The notes: a model not told the origin generated them from the sequence alone. DNA of 64,000 bases from Gilvimarinus sp. DA14 (GCF_024204685.1 NZ_CP100350.1:3002501-3066500), one strand, 5' to 3'; shown: positions 40,651-50,463, numbered from the stretch's first letter. A program made the numbers and translations.

Positions 40651-41874
40651 GTGGCAAAAGAAAAGTTCGAACGGAACAAGCCCCACGTAAACGTGGGCAC
40701 CATCGGTCACGTTGACCACGGTAAAACCACTCTGACAGCGGCCCTGACCCGTGTATGTGCGGAAGTATGGGGTGGTGCTGCAGTTGCTTTTGACGGTATT
40801 GATAACGCTCCGGAAGAGCGTGAGCGCGGTATTACCATCGCGACTTCTCACGTTGAGTACGACTCACCGAGCCGTCACTACGCGCACGTTGACTGCCCAG
40901 GGCACGCCGACTACGTGAAAAACATGATCACCGGTGCTGCTCAGATGGACGGTGCTATCCTGGTGTGTGGCGCGACCGACGGTCCAATGCCGCAAACCCG
41001 TGAGCACATCCTGCTGTCGCGTCAGGTTGGTGTACCTTTCATCGTAGTATTCCTGAACAAGGCTGACCTGCTGGCCGAAGATTGCGGCGGCGTAGGCACC
41101 GAAGAATACGAAGAGATGCTGGAGCTGGTTGAGATGGAGCTGCGTGAGCTGCTGTCTGACTACGACTTCCCAGGTGACGACACTCCGATCATTGCCGGTT
41201 CTGCCCTGATGGCCCTGAACGGCGAAGACGACAACGAGCTGGGTACCACCGCCGTTAAGAAGCTGGTTGAAACCCTGGATGAGTACATTCCTGAGCCAGA
41301 GCGTGCCATTGATCAGCCGTTCCTGATGCCTGTAGAAGACGTGTTCTCTATCTCTGGTCGCGGTACCGTAGTAACCGGTCGTGTAGAGCGCGGTATCATC
41401 ACCGTCGGTGAAGAAATCGAAATCGTGGGCATCAAAGACACCACCAAGACCACTTGTACCGGTGTTGAAATGTTCCGCAAGATGCTGGACGAAGGCCGTG
41501 CGGGTGAGAACGTTGGTGTTCTGCTGCGTGGTACCAAGCGCGACGAAATCGAGCGTGGTCAAGTACTGGCCAAGCCTGGTTCGGTAACTCCGCACGCTAA
41601 GTTCGAAGCGGAAGTTTACGTACTGTCAAAAGACGAAGGTGGTCGCCACACTCCGTTCTTTAAAGGCTACCGTCCACAGTTCTACTTCCGTACCACTGAC
41701 GTAACTGGCGCGTGTGAGCTGCCAGAAGGCGTAGAAATGGTAATGCCGGGCGATAACGTTAAGATGGACGTTACCCTGATTAACCCGGTAGCGATGGAAG
41801 AAGGTCTGCGCTTCGCAATTCGCGAAGGTGGCCGTACTGTTGGCGCCGGTGTGGTTGCCAAAATCAACGACTAA
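40651..41874 (+). CDS. tufA: Elongation factor Tu, second copy
   Basis: This 407-residue protein appears identical to the copy at 23949-25172, with the same [17 protein letters not shown] and NKAD motifs and the same acidic insertion. It starts with GTG rather than ATG, after an AGAGGAAA site. The DNA differs from the first copy only in scattered synonymous bases, most of them in the first 15 codons and around 41250-41480. It is the last gene of the str operon and is followed by a strong terminator. Confidence 0.98.
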   Translation: MAKEKFERNKPHVNVGTIGHVDHGKTTLTAALTRVCAEVWGGAAVAFDGIDNAPEERERGITIATSHVEYDSPSRHYAHVDCPGHADYVKNMITGAAQMDGAILVCGATDGPMPQTREHILLSRQVGVPFIVVFLNKADLLAEDCGGVGTEEYEEMLELVEMELRELLSDYDFPGDDTPIIAGSALMALNGEDDNELGTTAVKKLVETLDEYIPEPERAIDQPFLMPVEDVFSISGRGTVVTGRVERGIITVGEEIEIVGIKDTTKTTCTGVEMFRKMLDEGRAGENVGVLLRGTKRDEIERGQVLAKPGSVTPHAKFEAEVYVLSKDEGGRHTPFFKGYRPQFYFRTTDVTGACELPEGVEMVMPGDNVKMDVTLINPVAMEEGLRFAIREGGRTVGAGVVAKIND

Positions 41875-41895
41875 TTTATCTTAGTCGCTGACAAG

Positions 41896-41924
41896 AAAAA
41901 GGCCGCTTTCGAGCGGCCTTTTTT
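41896..41924 (+). terminator. str operon terminator
   Basis: AAAAAGGCCGCT pairs with AGCGGCCTTTTTT around the stable TTCG tetraloop. It lies about 22 bases after the tuf stop and is a very strong intrinsic terminator. Confidence 0.95.
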
Positions 41925-42055
41925 GTGCCCGCTTGTTGCGGTGCGGCCCGCTTCATAGTTATTTGCTGGCATTTGTGTTATCAATGTGATCAGAGCTTTG
42001 ATGGAATATTTTCACAGCAATAAGCCATTGGTTGGCAAAATAATAAGGTAAAAAA

Positions 42056-43108
42056 ATGAGCAGCAGAGATAGATCTGGTAGAGCCAGAAAAGTCACCATG
42101 AAAGACGTTGCCAGTATGGCGGGCGTCTCTATCATGACAGTGTCGCGAGTGCTCAATAACGACAAGGTGTCGGAGCAAACCCACGAGCGCGTAATGGAAG
42201 CGGTAAAAGCGTTGAACTACCGGCTCAATGTCTCCGCTCGCAGTTTGTCGGGCTCACAGTCTTATCTAGTGGGCTTTTTCTACGATAACTCTATTGGCAG
42301 TTATATCAGTCAGTACCTGATTGGCGTGTTGCAGCGGTGCAATGAGCTGGGCTATCACCTGGTGTTGGAGTCCTGCAGCTTTGGGGCGCCCAATGTCGAG
42401 GATATTGTCAGTGATCTGAGCAGCCGCTATATGCTGGATGGCGTTATCGTGCCGCCGCCGCTGTGTGAATACTTACCTTTGCTGGATGCCTTGGAAAAGG
42501 AAGACATTCGCTATGTGAGGGTCGGCCCCGGGTTTGAAATGGATCGCGCTGCCTATGTATCCATTGATGATTATCAGGCTACCTACGAAATGACTGAGCA
42601 CCTGATTCACGATGGTCACGAACACATAGGTTTTATCAAGGGTGATCGCAATCAGGGGGTGGCGGCGAATCGTTTTCGCGGCTTTTGCGATGCGCTTGCG
42701 GCCCACTGTATTCCTCAGGAAAAGGCCGTGGTTGCCCAGGGGGATTTTAACTTTGACGGCGGTATGATTGCCGCCGATGAGATTCTCAATTCGGGCAAGC
42801 CGGTAACGGCTATTTTTGCCAGTAACGATGATATGGCCAGTGCCGTAATTGCTGCGGTTCACAAGCGCGGTTTGCGGGTGCCGGAAGACATTGCCGTGGC
42901 CGGTTTTGACGACACCACTATTGCCCGCAGTATTTGGCCGCCGTTAACCACGGTGAAGCAGCCCATTGATCAAATGTCGGCAGACTCGGTAGATTTACTG
43001 GTAGAGGCGATCCGAGCCGACAGTATTTTGGGGATAAAGCTTAACAAGAGAGTGGTTCTGCCTCATTCAATTGTGGTGCGCGGCTCTACCAGTGCGAGTA
43101 ATGCTTAG
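42056..43108 (+). CDS. LacI-family transcriptional regulator
   Basis: This 350-residue repressor-type regulator has an N-terminal helix-turn-helix (about 12-36: TMKDVASMAGVSIMTVSRVLNN), a hinge region (YRLNVSARSLSG) and a periplasmic-binding-protein-like effector domain (about 68-345, with VAVAGFDDTTIARSIWPPLTTV). Family members usually bind a sugar or nucleoside and regulate a catabolic operon. The genes around it are unrelated (str operon before, sensor kinase after), so its target cannot be told from context. The sugar block at 17125-19648 is one candidate in this window, but that is only a guess. Confidence 0.92.
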   Translation: MSSRDRSGRARKVTMKDVASMAGVSIMTVSRVLNNDKVSEQTHERVMEAVKALNYRLNVSARSLSGSQSYLVGFFYDNSIGSYISQYLIGVLQRCNELGYHLVLESCSFGAPNVEDIVSDLSSRYMLDGVIVPPPLCEYLPLLDALEKEDIRYVRVGPGFEMDRAAYVSIDDYQATYEMTEHLIHDGHEHIGFIKGDRNQGVAANRFRGFCDALAAHCIPQEKAVVAQGDFNFDGGMIAADEILNSGKPVTAIFASNDDMASAVIAAVHKRGLRVPEDIAVAGFDDTTIARSIWPPLTTVKQPIDQMSADSVDLLVEAIRADSILGIKLNKRVVLPHSIVVRGSTSASNA

Positions 43109-43155
43109 CGCTACTGTCTAAGCTGGCCTTAAATCTTTCACTTTTTAGTGTTGAA

Positions 43156-43182
43156 TGCACCTACTGGGTCAGCGTAGGTGCA
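43156..43182. other. Perfect hairpin between lacI-type gene and sensor kinase
   Basis: TGCACCTAC and GTAGGTGCA form a perfect 9-bp stem with a 9-base loop, and no T run follows on the plus strand. It may end the regulator transcript in a Rho-dependent way or act as an operator for the kinase gene. Confidence 0.5.
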
Positions 43183-43238
43183 GCGCCGTGCCGACTGGAG
43201 TAAGCTTGTGCTTTGGTAGTGTCTGACGACAGGCAATT

Positions 43239-46115
43239 ATGCGCGCGCTGTTAAATAAAACATTCTCCCCCACGGTGTTGGCCATACTGGCGCTTACAGC
43301 GCTTATTCTCTATACCCTGTGGCAGCAGTATTCCGTAGTCCTGCCCGAAGCGCCCGAAGTGGTCGATGGCCGCGTGGATGTGCCCGCTGATCACCAGGGG
43401 CCGTTGGTGCTAAAAGGCTATTGGCGTCTGTACTGGCATCAGTTGCTCACTCCCGAGCAATTACACAATAATTACCGCGAAACCTGGGTGCCGGCGCGCT
43501 GGTCTGACCCGGCCTCTGGTGTGAATACGCCACCGGGTGAGGGTTATGCCACTTATGCGGTGGACATCTACTTTGCTCAGCCACCGCATAACCTTGGTTT
43601 TAAACTGCCACATCTTTATCGTGCCGCCAAGGTCTGGGCCAATGGTGAATTGCTGGTGTCTACCGGAGAGCCCGCGACCAGCGCCAGCGCAGAGACATCG
43701 CGCGATGGTATTCGTATTGCGCCCTTACCCGCGGGTATCGGAACGCACCTGCAGCTGGTGATTCAGGTCTCCAGTTTTCATCATGTGGATGGCGGTCTGT
43801 ATCGCTCGCCAATTATCGATAGTTGGCCTGCACTGCAGCAGGCCGAAAAGTGGCGGGTGTTTCGCGGCTTATTTCTCTTTTCGTCTACTTTGACTCTGGC
43901 TATTTATTTGCTGGTGTTATGGAACAACGCCTCCGCAGGTAAAGAATACCTGTATTTGGGGTTAGGGCTGTTGTGGTACAGCGTACGTATCTTTGGTACC
44001 GAAAAGCTCATTTACTATTTATTTCCGGATTTTTCCGCACTCTGGCTAATGCGCGCCGAGTATTACGGAATGTTCTTGTGTGTGCCGGCCTATATCCTGT
44101 TCATTCAGGCGCTTTATCCCAAAGATATCAATTACACTCTGGTGCGCACCTATTGGTATGTGGGCGTCGCCGCATCGATTGTCACTTCCTTTGTCGATTC
44201 CGGTTGGTTCTCGCGCCTGCGCGACCCTTTCGAGGCTTTGAGTGTCGCCTACATTGTTTACTTTATTGCCTGCTTAATCGTGATTGTGTGGCGCCGCCGG
44301 GCGTGGAGTGGCCTGGTCAGCTTCTTAGGTGGCGTTATCGTATTGCTGTTTGTCAACGAGGTTCTCTACTACCGCGAAGTGGTAAAAGTTCACCTCACGC
44401 CCTGGGTATATGTGTTTGTGGCGCTCACCAGTCTGGTGTTTTTGGGGCAGCGAATTAACTCGCTGCTGGCCAATGAGGCGCAGCAAAAAGCGCTGCTGCA
44501 GCAGGCCGTAGCCGACCGCACTAGAGAACTGCAGCAGCGCTTGGAAGAGTTAGATGAGGCGCGCTGCCACGCGTTAAATCTGGCGCAAAAGCGCAGCGAA
44601 TTTATGGCCGTGCTGAGCCACGAAATTCGCACTCCACTTGCCGGTATGCTGGGGGCGCTGCGTCTGTTGGGACGCAGTAAAAAACCTGATAGGGAGCTGC
44701 TTGGTTACGCCATGGAGGCGGGTACCTCACTGCTGTCGGTAGTGAATGAATCTCTGGATGCGAGCCGCGGCGCCGTCAGTCGCAAAACCGACGGCGATCC
44801 GGTCAATCTTGGCCATCTACTCAGCTCGGTGGCGCAGCTGGCGAAAACCACGGCTGCAGAAAAGAACGTAGGTTTGGATCTGGATATACAAGGGCTGGGG
44901 TCGCAACCGCGTATGGCGCTGTGTAATTCTCAGGCGTTGCGCCAAATTGTGACGAACCTGCTGCACAATTCGGTTAAGTTTACCGATGCGGGTAAGGTGA
45001 CTTTAACGGCGAGCATTAACGAGTCGTCAGATGCTGCTTCGAGCTCTTCAACGCAGCAGCCAGCAACTTTGTGCATTGCGGTAAGCGATACCGGGCGAGG
45101 TATAAGTCCTGCCGATTTGGATATTATTTTCGAAGAATATGTGCAGGTAGGCGATGACCTGTCTGTGCCGGACTCAGCCGGGCGGGGCAAGGGGCTTGGG
45201 CTGGCCATTACCAAGCGGTTGGTAGACGAGTTAAACGGCACCATTTATGCCGAGTCCACCTTGGGGCAGGGCTCATGTTTTCGAGTCGAGCTGCCCGTTA
45301 CTCTTACTCTGGCAGCTGATGTTACTGATGCCCCTGGCGAACAGCACGAGGTGATTCGCGAAGAGCCTGTGGCCGTTCCTGCGATGAGAGTGTTGGTGGT
45401 TGAGGACGACACCGTCAATAAAGCAATTGTGGTGGAATTGCTGGAGGCGGATAAGCACTATGTATCGGCCACCGAGCTGCCCAGCAAAGCTTTGCAATTA
45501 CTGCAGGGCACCCCTTACCAACTGTGTCTGTTTGATATTCGCTTACCGGAAATGAGTGGTATTGCACTGCTGGCTCGTGCCCGCACCATGGTGGCCGGAA
45601 CTGGCCCGTTGTTTGTAGCACTGACGGCCAATACCAGCGAAAGCGATATTGCCCATTACCGTGCGGCGGGTTTCGACTATGTCATCGAAAAACCAGTGGA
45701 TAAAGTGCATTTACGCTACGTTCTTGCACGCGCTCGCTTGGGCAAAACCCAGGCGGATGCATTTTTCCTCCACAATGATATGCGGCCCCAGACGGAGCAG
45801 CAGCTTTTGGTAGACAGGCGTCAGTGGCAGAATATTGTTGATGACCTGGGGCAGGCCAGCGCCGGTAAACTGTTGGATGATGCCTATCACTCACTGCGTG
45901 AATCTTTAGCGCAGCTGGAACAGGCACTGGAAAAAGGCCGTTTGCGTGATATCTCGCATTTTGCCCATAAAATGAAAAGTGCATCGCGGTCGGTAGGCAT
46001 GCTCAGCGTGGCGACCATCGCCCATCATCTGGAGTCGGACCCCAGCCGCGCGCTCAATGCACTGGGCAACCTGGGTAATTTGATAGAATTGTCGTATCAA
46101 CAGTTGCAGTCATAA
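43239..46115 (+). CDS. Hybrid sensor histidine kinase with 7TM, receiver and Hpt domains
   Basis: This 958-residue inner-membrane sensor starts with a membrane helix and a periplasmic ligand-type domain (about 35-205) resembling 7TMR-DISM extracellular domains. Seven membrane helices (about 207-405), a short coiled coil, and a kinase core follow, with phospho-acceptor His461 in LSHEIRTPLAG and the N box LLHNSVKFTDAGK. Next come a receiver domain (about 715-830, aspartate in CLFDIRLPEMSG) and a C-terminal Hpt domain (histidine in SHFAHKMKSASRSVG). This is a full internal phosphorelay of the TorS/ArcB kind. It overlaps the response-regulator gene by one base (TAATG). The signal is unknown. Confidence 0.92.
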   Translation: MRALLNKTFSPTVLAILALTALILYTLWQQYSVVLPEAPEVVDGRVDVPADHQGPLVLKGYWRLYWHQLLTPEQLHNNYRETWVPARWSDPASGVNTPPGEGYATYAVDIYFAQPPHNLGFKLPHLYRAAKVWANGELLVSTGEPATSASAETSRDGIRIAPLPAGIGTHLQLVIQVSSFHHVDGGLYRSPIIDSWPALQQAEKWRVFRGLFLFSSTLTLAIYLLVLWNNASAGKEYLYLGLGLLWYSVRIFGTEKLIYYLFPDFSALWLMRAEYYGMFLCVPAYILFIQALYPKDINYTLVRTYWYVGVAASIVTSFVDSGWFSRLRDPFEALSVAYIVYFIACLIVIVWRRRAWSGLVSFLGGVIVLLFVNEVLYYREVVKVHLTPWVYVFVALTSLVFLGQRINSLLANEAQQKALLQQAVADRTRELQQRLEELDEARCHALNLAQKRSEFMAVLSHEIRTPLAGMLGALRLLGRSKKPDRELLGYAMEAGTSLLSVVNESLDASRGAVSRKTDGDPVNLGHLLSSVAQLAKTTAAEKNVGLDLDIQGLGSQPRMALCNSQALRQIVTNLLHNSVKFTDAGKVTLTASINESSDAASSSSTQQPATLCIAVSDTGRGISPADLDIIFEEYVQVGDDLSVPDSAGRGKGLGLAITKRLVDELNGTIYAESTLGQGSCFRVELPVTLTLAADVTDAPGEQHEVIREEPVAVPAMRVLVVEDDTVNKAIVVELLEADKHYVSATELPSKALQLLQGTPYQLCLFDIRLPEMSGIALLARARTMVAGTGPLFVALTANTSESDIAHYRAAGFDYVIEKPVDKVHLRYVLARARLGKTQADAFFLHNDMRPQTEQQLLVDRRQWQNIVDDLGQASAGKLLDDAYHSLRESLAQLEQALEKGRLRDISHFAHKMKSASRSVGMLSVATIAHHLESDPSRALNALGNLGNLIELSYQQLQS

Positions 46116-46870
46116 TGAACAATAAAATGGATAAATCGATACCCAGAGTGCTGGTGGTGGAAGATGAACTGACCGCCCGGCATTTACTGGTTAATTATCT
46201 TGAGGGGCAAGGCTGGCAGGTCGACACCCTGACCGATGGCCGCGAAGTGGTACAGCGCGTGTTAAAGGCCGATTATGACTTAGTGTTTCTGGATATACGT
46301 TTGCCCGGGGGCGACGGCCTGAGCATTTGCCGCGAAATCAGTAGTCAGCACCCCGCCGGTATTATTTTTACCACCTCTCTCGACGATTCTGTTGAGCGTA
46401 TCGTTGGCCTTGAGGCAGGCGCCGATGCCTATTATTCCAAGCCGCTGCCAATGCGCGAGATGATCGCAGGCGCAAAAGCCCTATTGCGCCGGGTGCAGAT
46501 GATCAAACAGTTTAAAAACGCGGCTGGTCAGCAAAACACCTGCTGTTATCAATACGATGGCTGGCAGGTGGATGCCGCTCGTCAGCGGGTGGTTGGAGAC
46601 GGTGAAGTATCGCTGAGCCACAACGAAGCGGCGGTGCTCTTGGCTCTGTGTGAGGCCGATGGTCAGCCGGTGCGCCGGGATACTCTGATGCGGGCTCTGG
46701 GCAAATCTGATTGGCTGCCCTTTGACCGTACCCTGGACGTCTTGATCGGTCGCTTACGCACCAAACTCAAGCAAGTCGTGCCTGATGCCGGCGCGTTAAT
46801 CAGCGCTCAATACGGCAAGGGCTATATGCTCACCGCTCCCTTATTGGGTAAGTCAGACCGCCCCGCCTAG
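46115..46870 (+). CDS. OmpR-type response regulator
   Basis: This 251-residue protein has a receiver domain (about 10-125; phospho-acceptor aspartate in LVFLDIRLPGGDG, conserved lysine in YYSKPLP) and a winged-helix DNA-binding domain (about 150-245, with RTLDVLIGRLRTKLKQ and YGKGYML). It overlaps the hybrid kinase gene by one base and is its cognate partner by arrangement. It sits 146 bases upstream of the pilin gene, and a perfect 8-base inverted repeat lies in that gap, so autoregulation or control of the pilus locus is plausible. Confidence 0.93.
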   Translation: MNNKMDKSIPRVLVVEDELTARHLLVNYLEGQGWQVDTLTDGREVVQRVLKADYDLVFLDIRLPGGDGLSICREISSQHPAGIIFTTSLDDSVERIVGLEAGADAYYSKPLPMREMIAGAKALLRRVQMIKQFKNAAGQQNTCCYQYDGWQVDAARQRVVGDGEVSLSHNEAAVLLALCEADGQPVRRDTLMRALGKSDWLPFDRTLDVLIGRLRTKLKQVVPDAGALISAQYGKGYMLTAPLLGKSDRPA

Positions 46871-46878
46871 CAGCCAGA

Positions 46879-46901
46879 GAATGTAACAATTTATTACATT
46901 C
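46879..46901. promoter_or_regulatory. Perfect inverted repeat before the pilin gene (regulator site candidate)
   Basis: GAATGTAA-CAATTTA-TTACATTC has 8-base perfect arms and a 7-base spacer. It begins 8 bases after the response-regulator stop and 115 bases before the pilin start. It may be a response-regulator binding site or a weak terminator without a T run. Confidence 0.55.
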
Positions 46902-46922
46902 GTTGCATTTTAGTGCCAATTT

Positions 46923-46952
46923 TTGCGAATTCTGTCACATAAATCCTGTTAT
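46923..46952 (+). promoter_or_regulatory. Possible pilin promoter
   Basis: TTGCGA, an 18-base spacer and TGTTAT lie downstream of the inverted repeat and about 65 bases before the pilin start. The match is moderate. Confidence 0.35.
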
Positions 46953-47016
46953 TCTTTACAAATGTTCGCATTCGATGGGGGCGCGGACGTGAGGGTGTTC
47001 TAACTGGAGAAAAATT

Positions 47017-47271
47017 ATGAAAATTCAACAAAAAATGAAGCAGCTTGGCCAGGGTATGACCGAGTACATTATTATCGTTGCCCTGATCGCGATTGCTGCG
47101 ATTACTGTTTATAACTTGTTCGGTGATACCGTGCGCAGCCAGGTAGGTGATATGGCTGCCGAACTTGGCGGTGGCACTGCAACCAACCAGGCGGCTACTG
47201 ACGGTACAGATGCTCAGACTGAAGCTGCAGTAGAGCATCAGTTGGGTACCTTCCAAGCAAACGAAGATTAA
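47017..47271 (+). CDS. flp: Flp-type major pilin (candidate)
   Basis: This 84-residue prepilin has a short positively charged leader (MKIQQKMKQLG), the Flp motif G/(X)4EY (G-QGMT-EY) and a hydrophobic helix (IIIVALIAIAAITVYNLF), then a small Thr/Ala-rich C-terminus. TadV/CpaA-type peptidase would cut after the glycine. It follows a TGGAGAAAA site and begins the Tad-like locus, and a strong hairpin follows at once, as expected for a highly expressed pilin. It is longer at the C-terminus than classical Flp (about 50-75 residues). Confidence 0.85.
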   Translation: MKIQQKMKQLGQGMTEYIIIVALIAIAAITVYNLFGDTVRSQVGDMAAELGGGTATNQAATDGTDAQTEAAVEHQLGTFQANED

Positions 47272-47275
47272 TCGC

Positions 47276-47300
47276 AAACTGGCTGCTTAGCAGCCAGTTT
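47276..47300 (+). terminator. Hairpin after the pilin gene (attenuator/stabiliser)
   Basis: AAACTGGCTGC-TTA-GCAGCCAGTTT is a perfect 11-bp stem immediately after the pilin stop, followed only by CATTTCT. It probably limits read-through into the assembly genes or protects the pilin mRNA, giving pilin in excess. Confidence 0.75.
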
Positions 47301-47308
47301 CATTTCTG

Positions 47309-49444
47309 ATGCGTCGGTTTAGCTCCGAAAAAGGGCAGGCCTTTATCTTTGGCCTGCTCTTTCTTGCTGTCGTGGTTATGGCTCTGCTTATCCTGTACAA
47401 CCAGGGGCAGTTAGTCACTAATCGCGTTCAGCTGGAAAATGCGGCGGATGCCACGGTCTATTCCCAGGCCAAGCTGGCGGCCCGTAACCAGAATTTTATC
47501 GCCTACACCAACCGCTCCATGGTGGCTAACGAAGTCTCCATCGGGCAAATGGTGTCACTTTTGTCGTGGGCGAAGCACTATAAGCAAATCAGTGCATTTA
47601 CCTCTTACCCACTGTATCGCATTCCTGTTGCACCGCCATCGCCTACTACTTTTACCGATGTGCTCAGCGTGGTTACCTTGCCTTACAAGTTAATGGGCGA
47701 GGCGGTTTCCGTACCTGCGAATACATTGGTTCAGTTTTGGCCCACCGTTGTTTCTATATTTAACGGTACGGTAGGCGTATTCCAGAAAATGTTTGCTCTG
47801 GCTACCTTGGCAGGCCAAGTAGAGATGAGTATGGGGGTGGTGGAAGATCACGAAGACGATCCCAATGACCCTGAAATGTATATACCCGTGGTGGGCTGGT
47901 ATTTCTTTACGCAGAACGCGCTGCTCACCTACTTTGGCGAGAATTTTAGCCCCACCAACTTAGCGGACTTGGTGGGGGATGCCACCGCCGAAAAAGATTG
48001 GTCCGCCGATGCTACCGAATTAACCGAGAGTTTCCTTGGTGATCAGGTTGGCGAACTGGAAAACATGATCAACGACAATAGCGCAGGATTGTCGAAGAAA
48101 AAGTCAAAAAATGTCAGCGGTGGCGCCAACTCTAATCTGAATGCGGGCGAAGAGTCCGAAGCAAACGCGATTGAAGCCTATCAGCGTTACATGGCGATAG
48201 TGAATCGAAATCGCGCCAGCTTTACCGAAGACAGGCATTGGGATGTCTGGGAGACAACCGGAGATTTGATCCCGGAAATTGAGCTGTCTCTTGGCATTAT
48301 TACCCTCACGATCGATCTGGATTTCTCTATCGGCGGCGGCATTAAAAACGACGGCGGCACCGTCTATGAGGCTAACAGTCCGTTAGAGTCCGATTCTGAC
48401 CTGGCGGGCTTAGGTTGGTCTGCCATTGATGTGCTGTCGTTCGGGCTGGAGTTTGACGTCGGGCTGTTTGTGGAAATTGAGCTGTGCCTGCCTATTGTCG
48501 GCTGTGATTCGTGGACATTGTTAGACTTTGGCTTTGTGCTGCCCATCGGTTTTCCGCTCGCCGGGGCAACCCATCAAGTCTACAGCAGTAACAGTAAAGC
48601 GAAGAAAATTCTTACCGATTGGGGGTTGCCGTTTAACAACGACACCGGCAGATTCGGCGGCGACCCAGATGACCCGGATAACAATGGTGCGTTTGATGGT
48701 TTTCACCTGCAGGCCTTGGCCTGGGGGCAGGCCTCTCCAGCTCTGTTGCCCGGCATGTACGGTTTGCGCACCTCGCAGGATGTGACCGATTCCTACGTTG
48801 GCCCGCCCTCATTCTTTAGTCTAGGCGGTAGTTTTCAAGAGTCTGGAAAAAGCTATGAATTCACATCGGCCGTGGCTAAAAGCCTGGACGATATCGAAAC
48901 CTCTGATCATGACAGCCTGAGAGTGGACAGCGATGATGGAGACTGGGACAACGACGAAATCCAGTACACAAATTTCGATGTAAAAACCCGCTCGCGCGCC
49001 GAAGGCGATGACTTTGCGGCCGATTATCAGCAGTTTATCTGGAACGATGACCGCCCCATGATGACCGTCAGCTCGGCGGAAACCTATTTTGACAACCCGA
49101 TGCAAACCCTGACTGATGGCAGCGCCGAACCCGCCAGCCTGTTCAGCCCCTTTTGGGACGCGCGTTTGCGCGAGCCGAGTGCCATTGCCATTTTGATTGC
49201 GACCGGCGAGTTAGACTTCACCGAAATCTTTGAAGGTCTGGGGGATTCTGCCATCGATATGGTCGACTGGCTGCTAAATGCCATCGGTGATCGGATGGTC
49301 GATACCGCCGTTGATTATATGGTGGAACAGCTCGATTCTCCTTGGGATGCGTTGGCGGAAGACCCGATGCGTGACGGTGCGAGTTATGTCAAAGACATCG
49401 CAGTCGATGCCGTAGTGGATGAGCTTGAGGAATTTATGCCATGA
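47309..49444 (+). CDS. Very large TadG-like pilus-assembly protein
   Basis: This 711-residue protein has an N-terminal prepilin-like stretch (SSEKGQAFIFGLLFLAVVVMALLILYNQG) and the TadE/G-type block VQLENAADATVYSQAKLAARNQNF. The glutamate at +5 of a pilin motif is absent (GQAFIF), as in TadG proteins that stay membrane-anchored. The long remainder is acidic and rich in Asp and Gly, with stretches like EDDPNDPEMY. It starts 8 bases after the pilin hairpin and overlaps the next gene by ATGA. It may be an anchor or tip-associated subunit. It is larger than TadG proteins I know (about 400-600). Confidence 0.75.
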   Translation: MRRFSSEKGQAFIFGLLFLAVVVMALLILYNQGQLVTNRVQLENAADATVYSQAKLAARNQNFIAYTNRSMVANEVSIGQMVSLLSWAKHYKQISAFTSYPLYRIPVAPPSPTTFTDVLSVVTLPYKLMGEAVSVPANTLVQFWPTVVSIFNGTVGVFQKMFALATLAGQVEMSMGVVEDHEDDPNDPEMYIPVVGWYFFTQNALLTYFGENFSPTNLADLVGDATAEKDWSADATELTESFLGDQVGELENMINDNSAGLSKKKSKNVSGGANSNLNAGEESEANAIEAYQRYMAIVNRNRASFTEDRHWDVWETTGDLIPEIELSLGIITLTIDLDFSIGGGIKNDGGTVYEANSPLESDSDLAGLGWSAIDVLSFGLEFDVGLFVEIELCLPIVGCDSWTLLDFGFVLPIGFPLAGATHQVYSSNSKAKKILTDWGLPFNNDTGRFGGDPDDPDNNGAFDGFHLQALAWGQASPALLPGMYGLRTSQDVTDSYVGPPSFFSLGGSFQESGKSYEFTSAVAKSLDDIETSDHDSLRVDSDDGDWDNDEIQYTNFDVKTRSRAEGDDFAADYQQFIWNDDRPMMTVSSAETYFDNPMQTLTDGSAEPASLFSPFWDARLREPSAIAILIATGELDFTEIFEGLGDSAIDMVDWLLNAIGDRMVDTAVDYMVEQLDSPWDALAEDPMRDGASYVKDIAVDAVVDELEEFMP

Positions 49445-50463
49445 ATGGGATAAAACCTTTGCCGATCAACAAAAGCACGCATAATCAATACGGCCAGGCT
49501 ATGACAGAGTTTGTGGTCAGTGTTGGTTTTATCTTTTTGGTGCTTTTTATCGTCGTGCCAACCTTCGGCAAGATTCTTGATATTAAGTTTACCAACCAGC
49601 AAGCCGCGCGCTATGTCGCCTGGGAACGCACCGTTTGGCTGCAGGATATGAACGCCTGGGGCGGGAACGCAAATACCGGTGATTTTGATATCAGCTCTAA
49701 CGAGTTTGAGAGTGTGGCTATACGCAGCAATTCAGCGCTTAGTAATTCGGTAAGCAATCGGTTTTTTAACGGCCAGGGGCAAGCCGTGATTAAACCTATT
49801 AGCTCCAGTGATGCCGACGGTGCCAGTGGTGATGTGAGTAGTCTTTGGACTTACACCCAATCTAAACAAAGTATGTTCCAGAGCGTAGAAGTAATGGATA
49901 CCGAAGAGCAAGATACCCCTGCAATTTCTTATGACGTACTCAGAGTGCTAGAGACCGGTTTGAAAACTATTACTGGACCAATAAATACCTTGCTTGGAGC
50001 TGTTGGTGCAGATAACGACGATCTAATGATGTTGGATTATAACTTTCAAGGTTATTACAGTCCGACAGTTCGTACTTCGCTGAATACGGGTAATGCCAAA
50101 GGCGGCGGTAATGGCAAGTGGGATCGCAACGATGGCGATTGGGGCGGCGGTATCGAAGACGCTATTTTTCAGAATTGGGACGGACGATTTACGGCAAATT
50201 CGGCCATTTTAGCCGACGGCTGGAACGCACAGAGTGTGGGCTACTATCAGGACCGGGCAGATAACTTTGTGCCCAGCACTGTTTTCGATAATGACCTGTT
50301 TGATGTGGTGAAAACAGCGGCCAGCCTGCTGGAAGGCGGTCCAGATAATAGTGCAATTTATAAGTTGGACTTTGGTGAAATGGGCGTTGAACCCATGCCC
50401 GGGGAAGACGGGGCACCTTTAGATGTCACATGCGATGATGGGCACTGTTACTACGATGAATAA
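49441..50463 (+). CDS. TadE-like large minor pilin
   Basis: This 340-residue protein has a leader ending YG, the prepilin-type motif QAMTEF (glutamate at +5) and a hydrophobic helix (VVSVGFIFLVLFIVVPTFG), then a long secreted part rich in Asp, Asn and Gly. TadE-type pseudopilins are normally about 150-200 residues, so this is enlarged. It overlaps the upstream TadG-like gene (ATGA) and the next gene by 8 bases, so expression is coupled. A minor pilin exposed outside the cell is the likely role. Confidence 0.75.
   Translation: MNGIKPLPINKSTHNQYGQAMTEFVVSVGFIFLVLFIVVPTFGKILDIKFTNQQAARYVAWERTVWLQDMNAWGGNANTGDFDISSNEFESVAIRSNSALSNSVSNRFFNGQGQAVIKPISSSDADGASGDVSSLWTYTQSKQSMFQSVEVMDTEEQDTPAISYDVLRVLETGLKTITGPINTLLGAVGADNDDLMMLDYNFQGYYSPTVRTSLNTGNAKGGGNGKWDRNDGDWGGGIEDAIFQNWDGRFTANSAILADGWNAQSVGYYQDRADNFVPSTVFDNDLFDVVKTAASLLEGGPDNSAIYKLDFGEMGVEPMPGEDGAPLDVTCDDGHCYYDE

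Noticed and set aside
46905..46930. Sigma-54 promoter look-alike (TTGGCAC...TGCA) before the pilin
   Set aside because: It reads on the minus strand, away from the pilin, and the GG-GC spacing is one base short.
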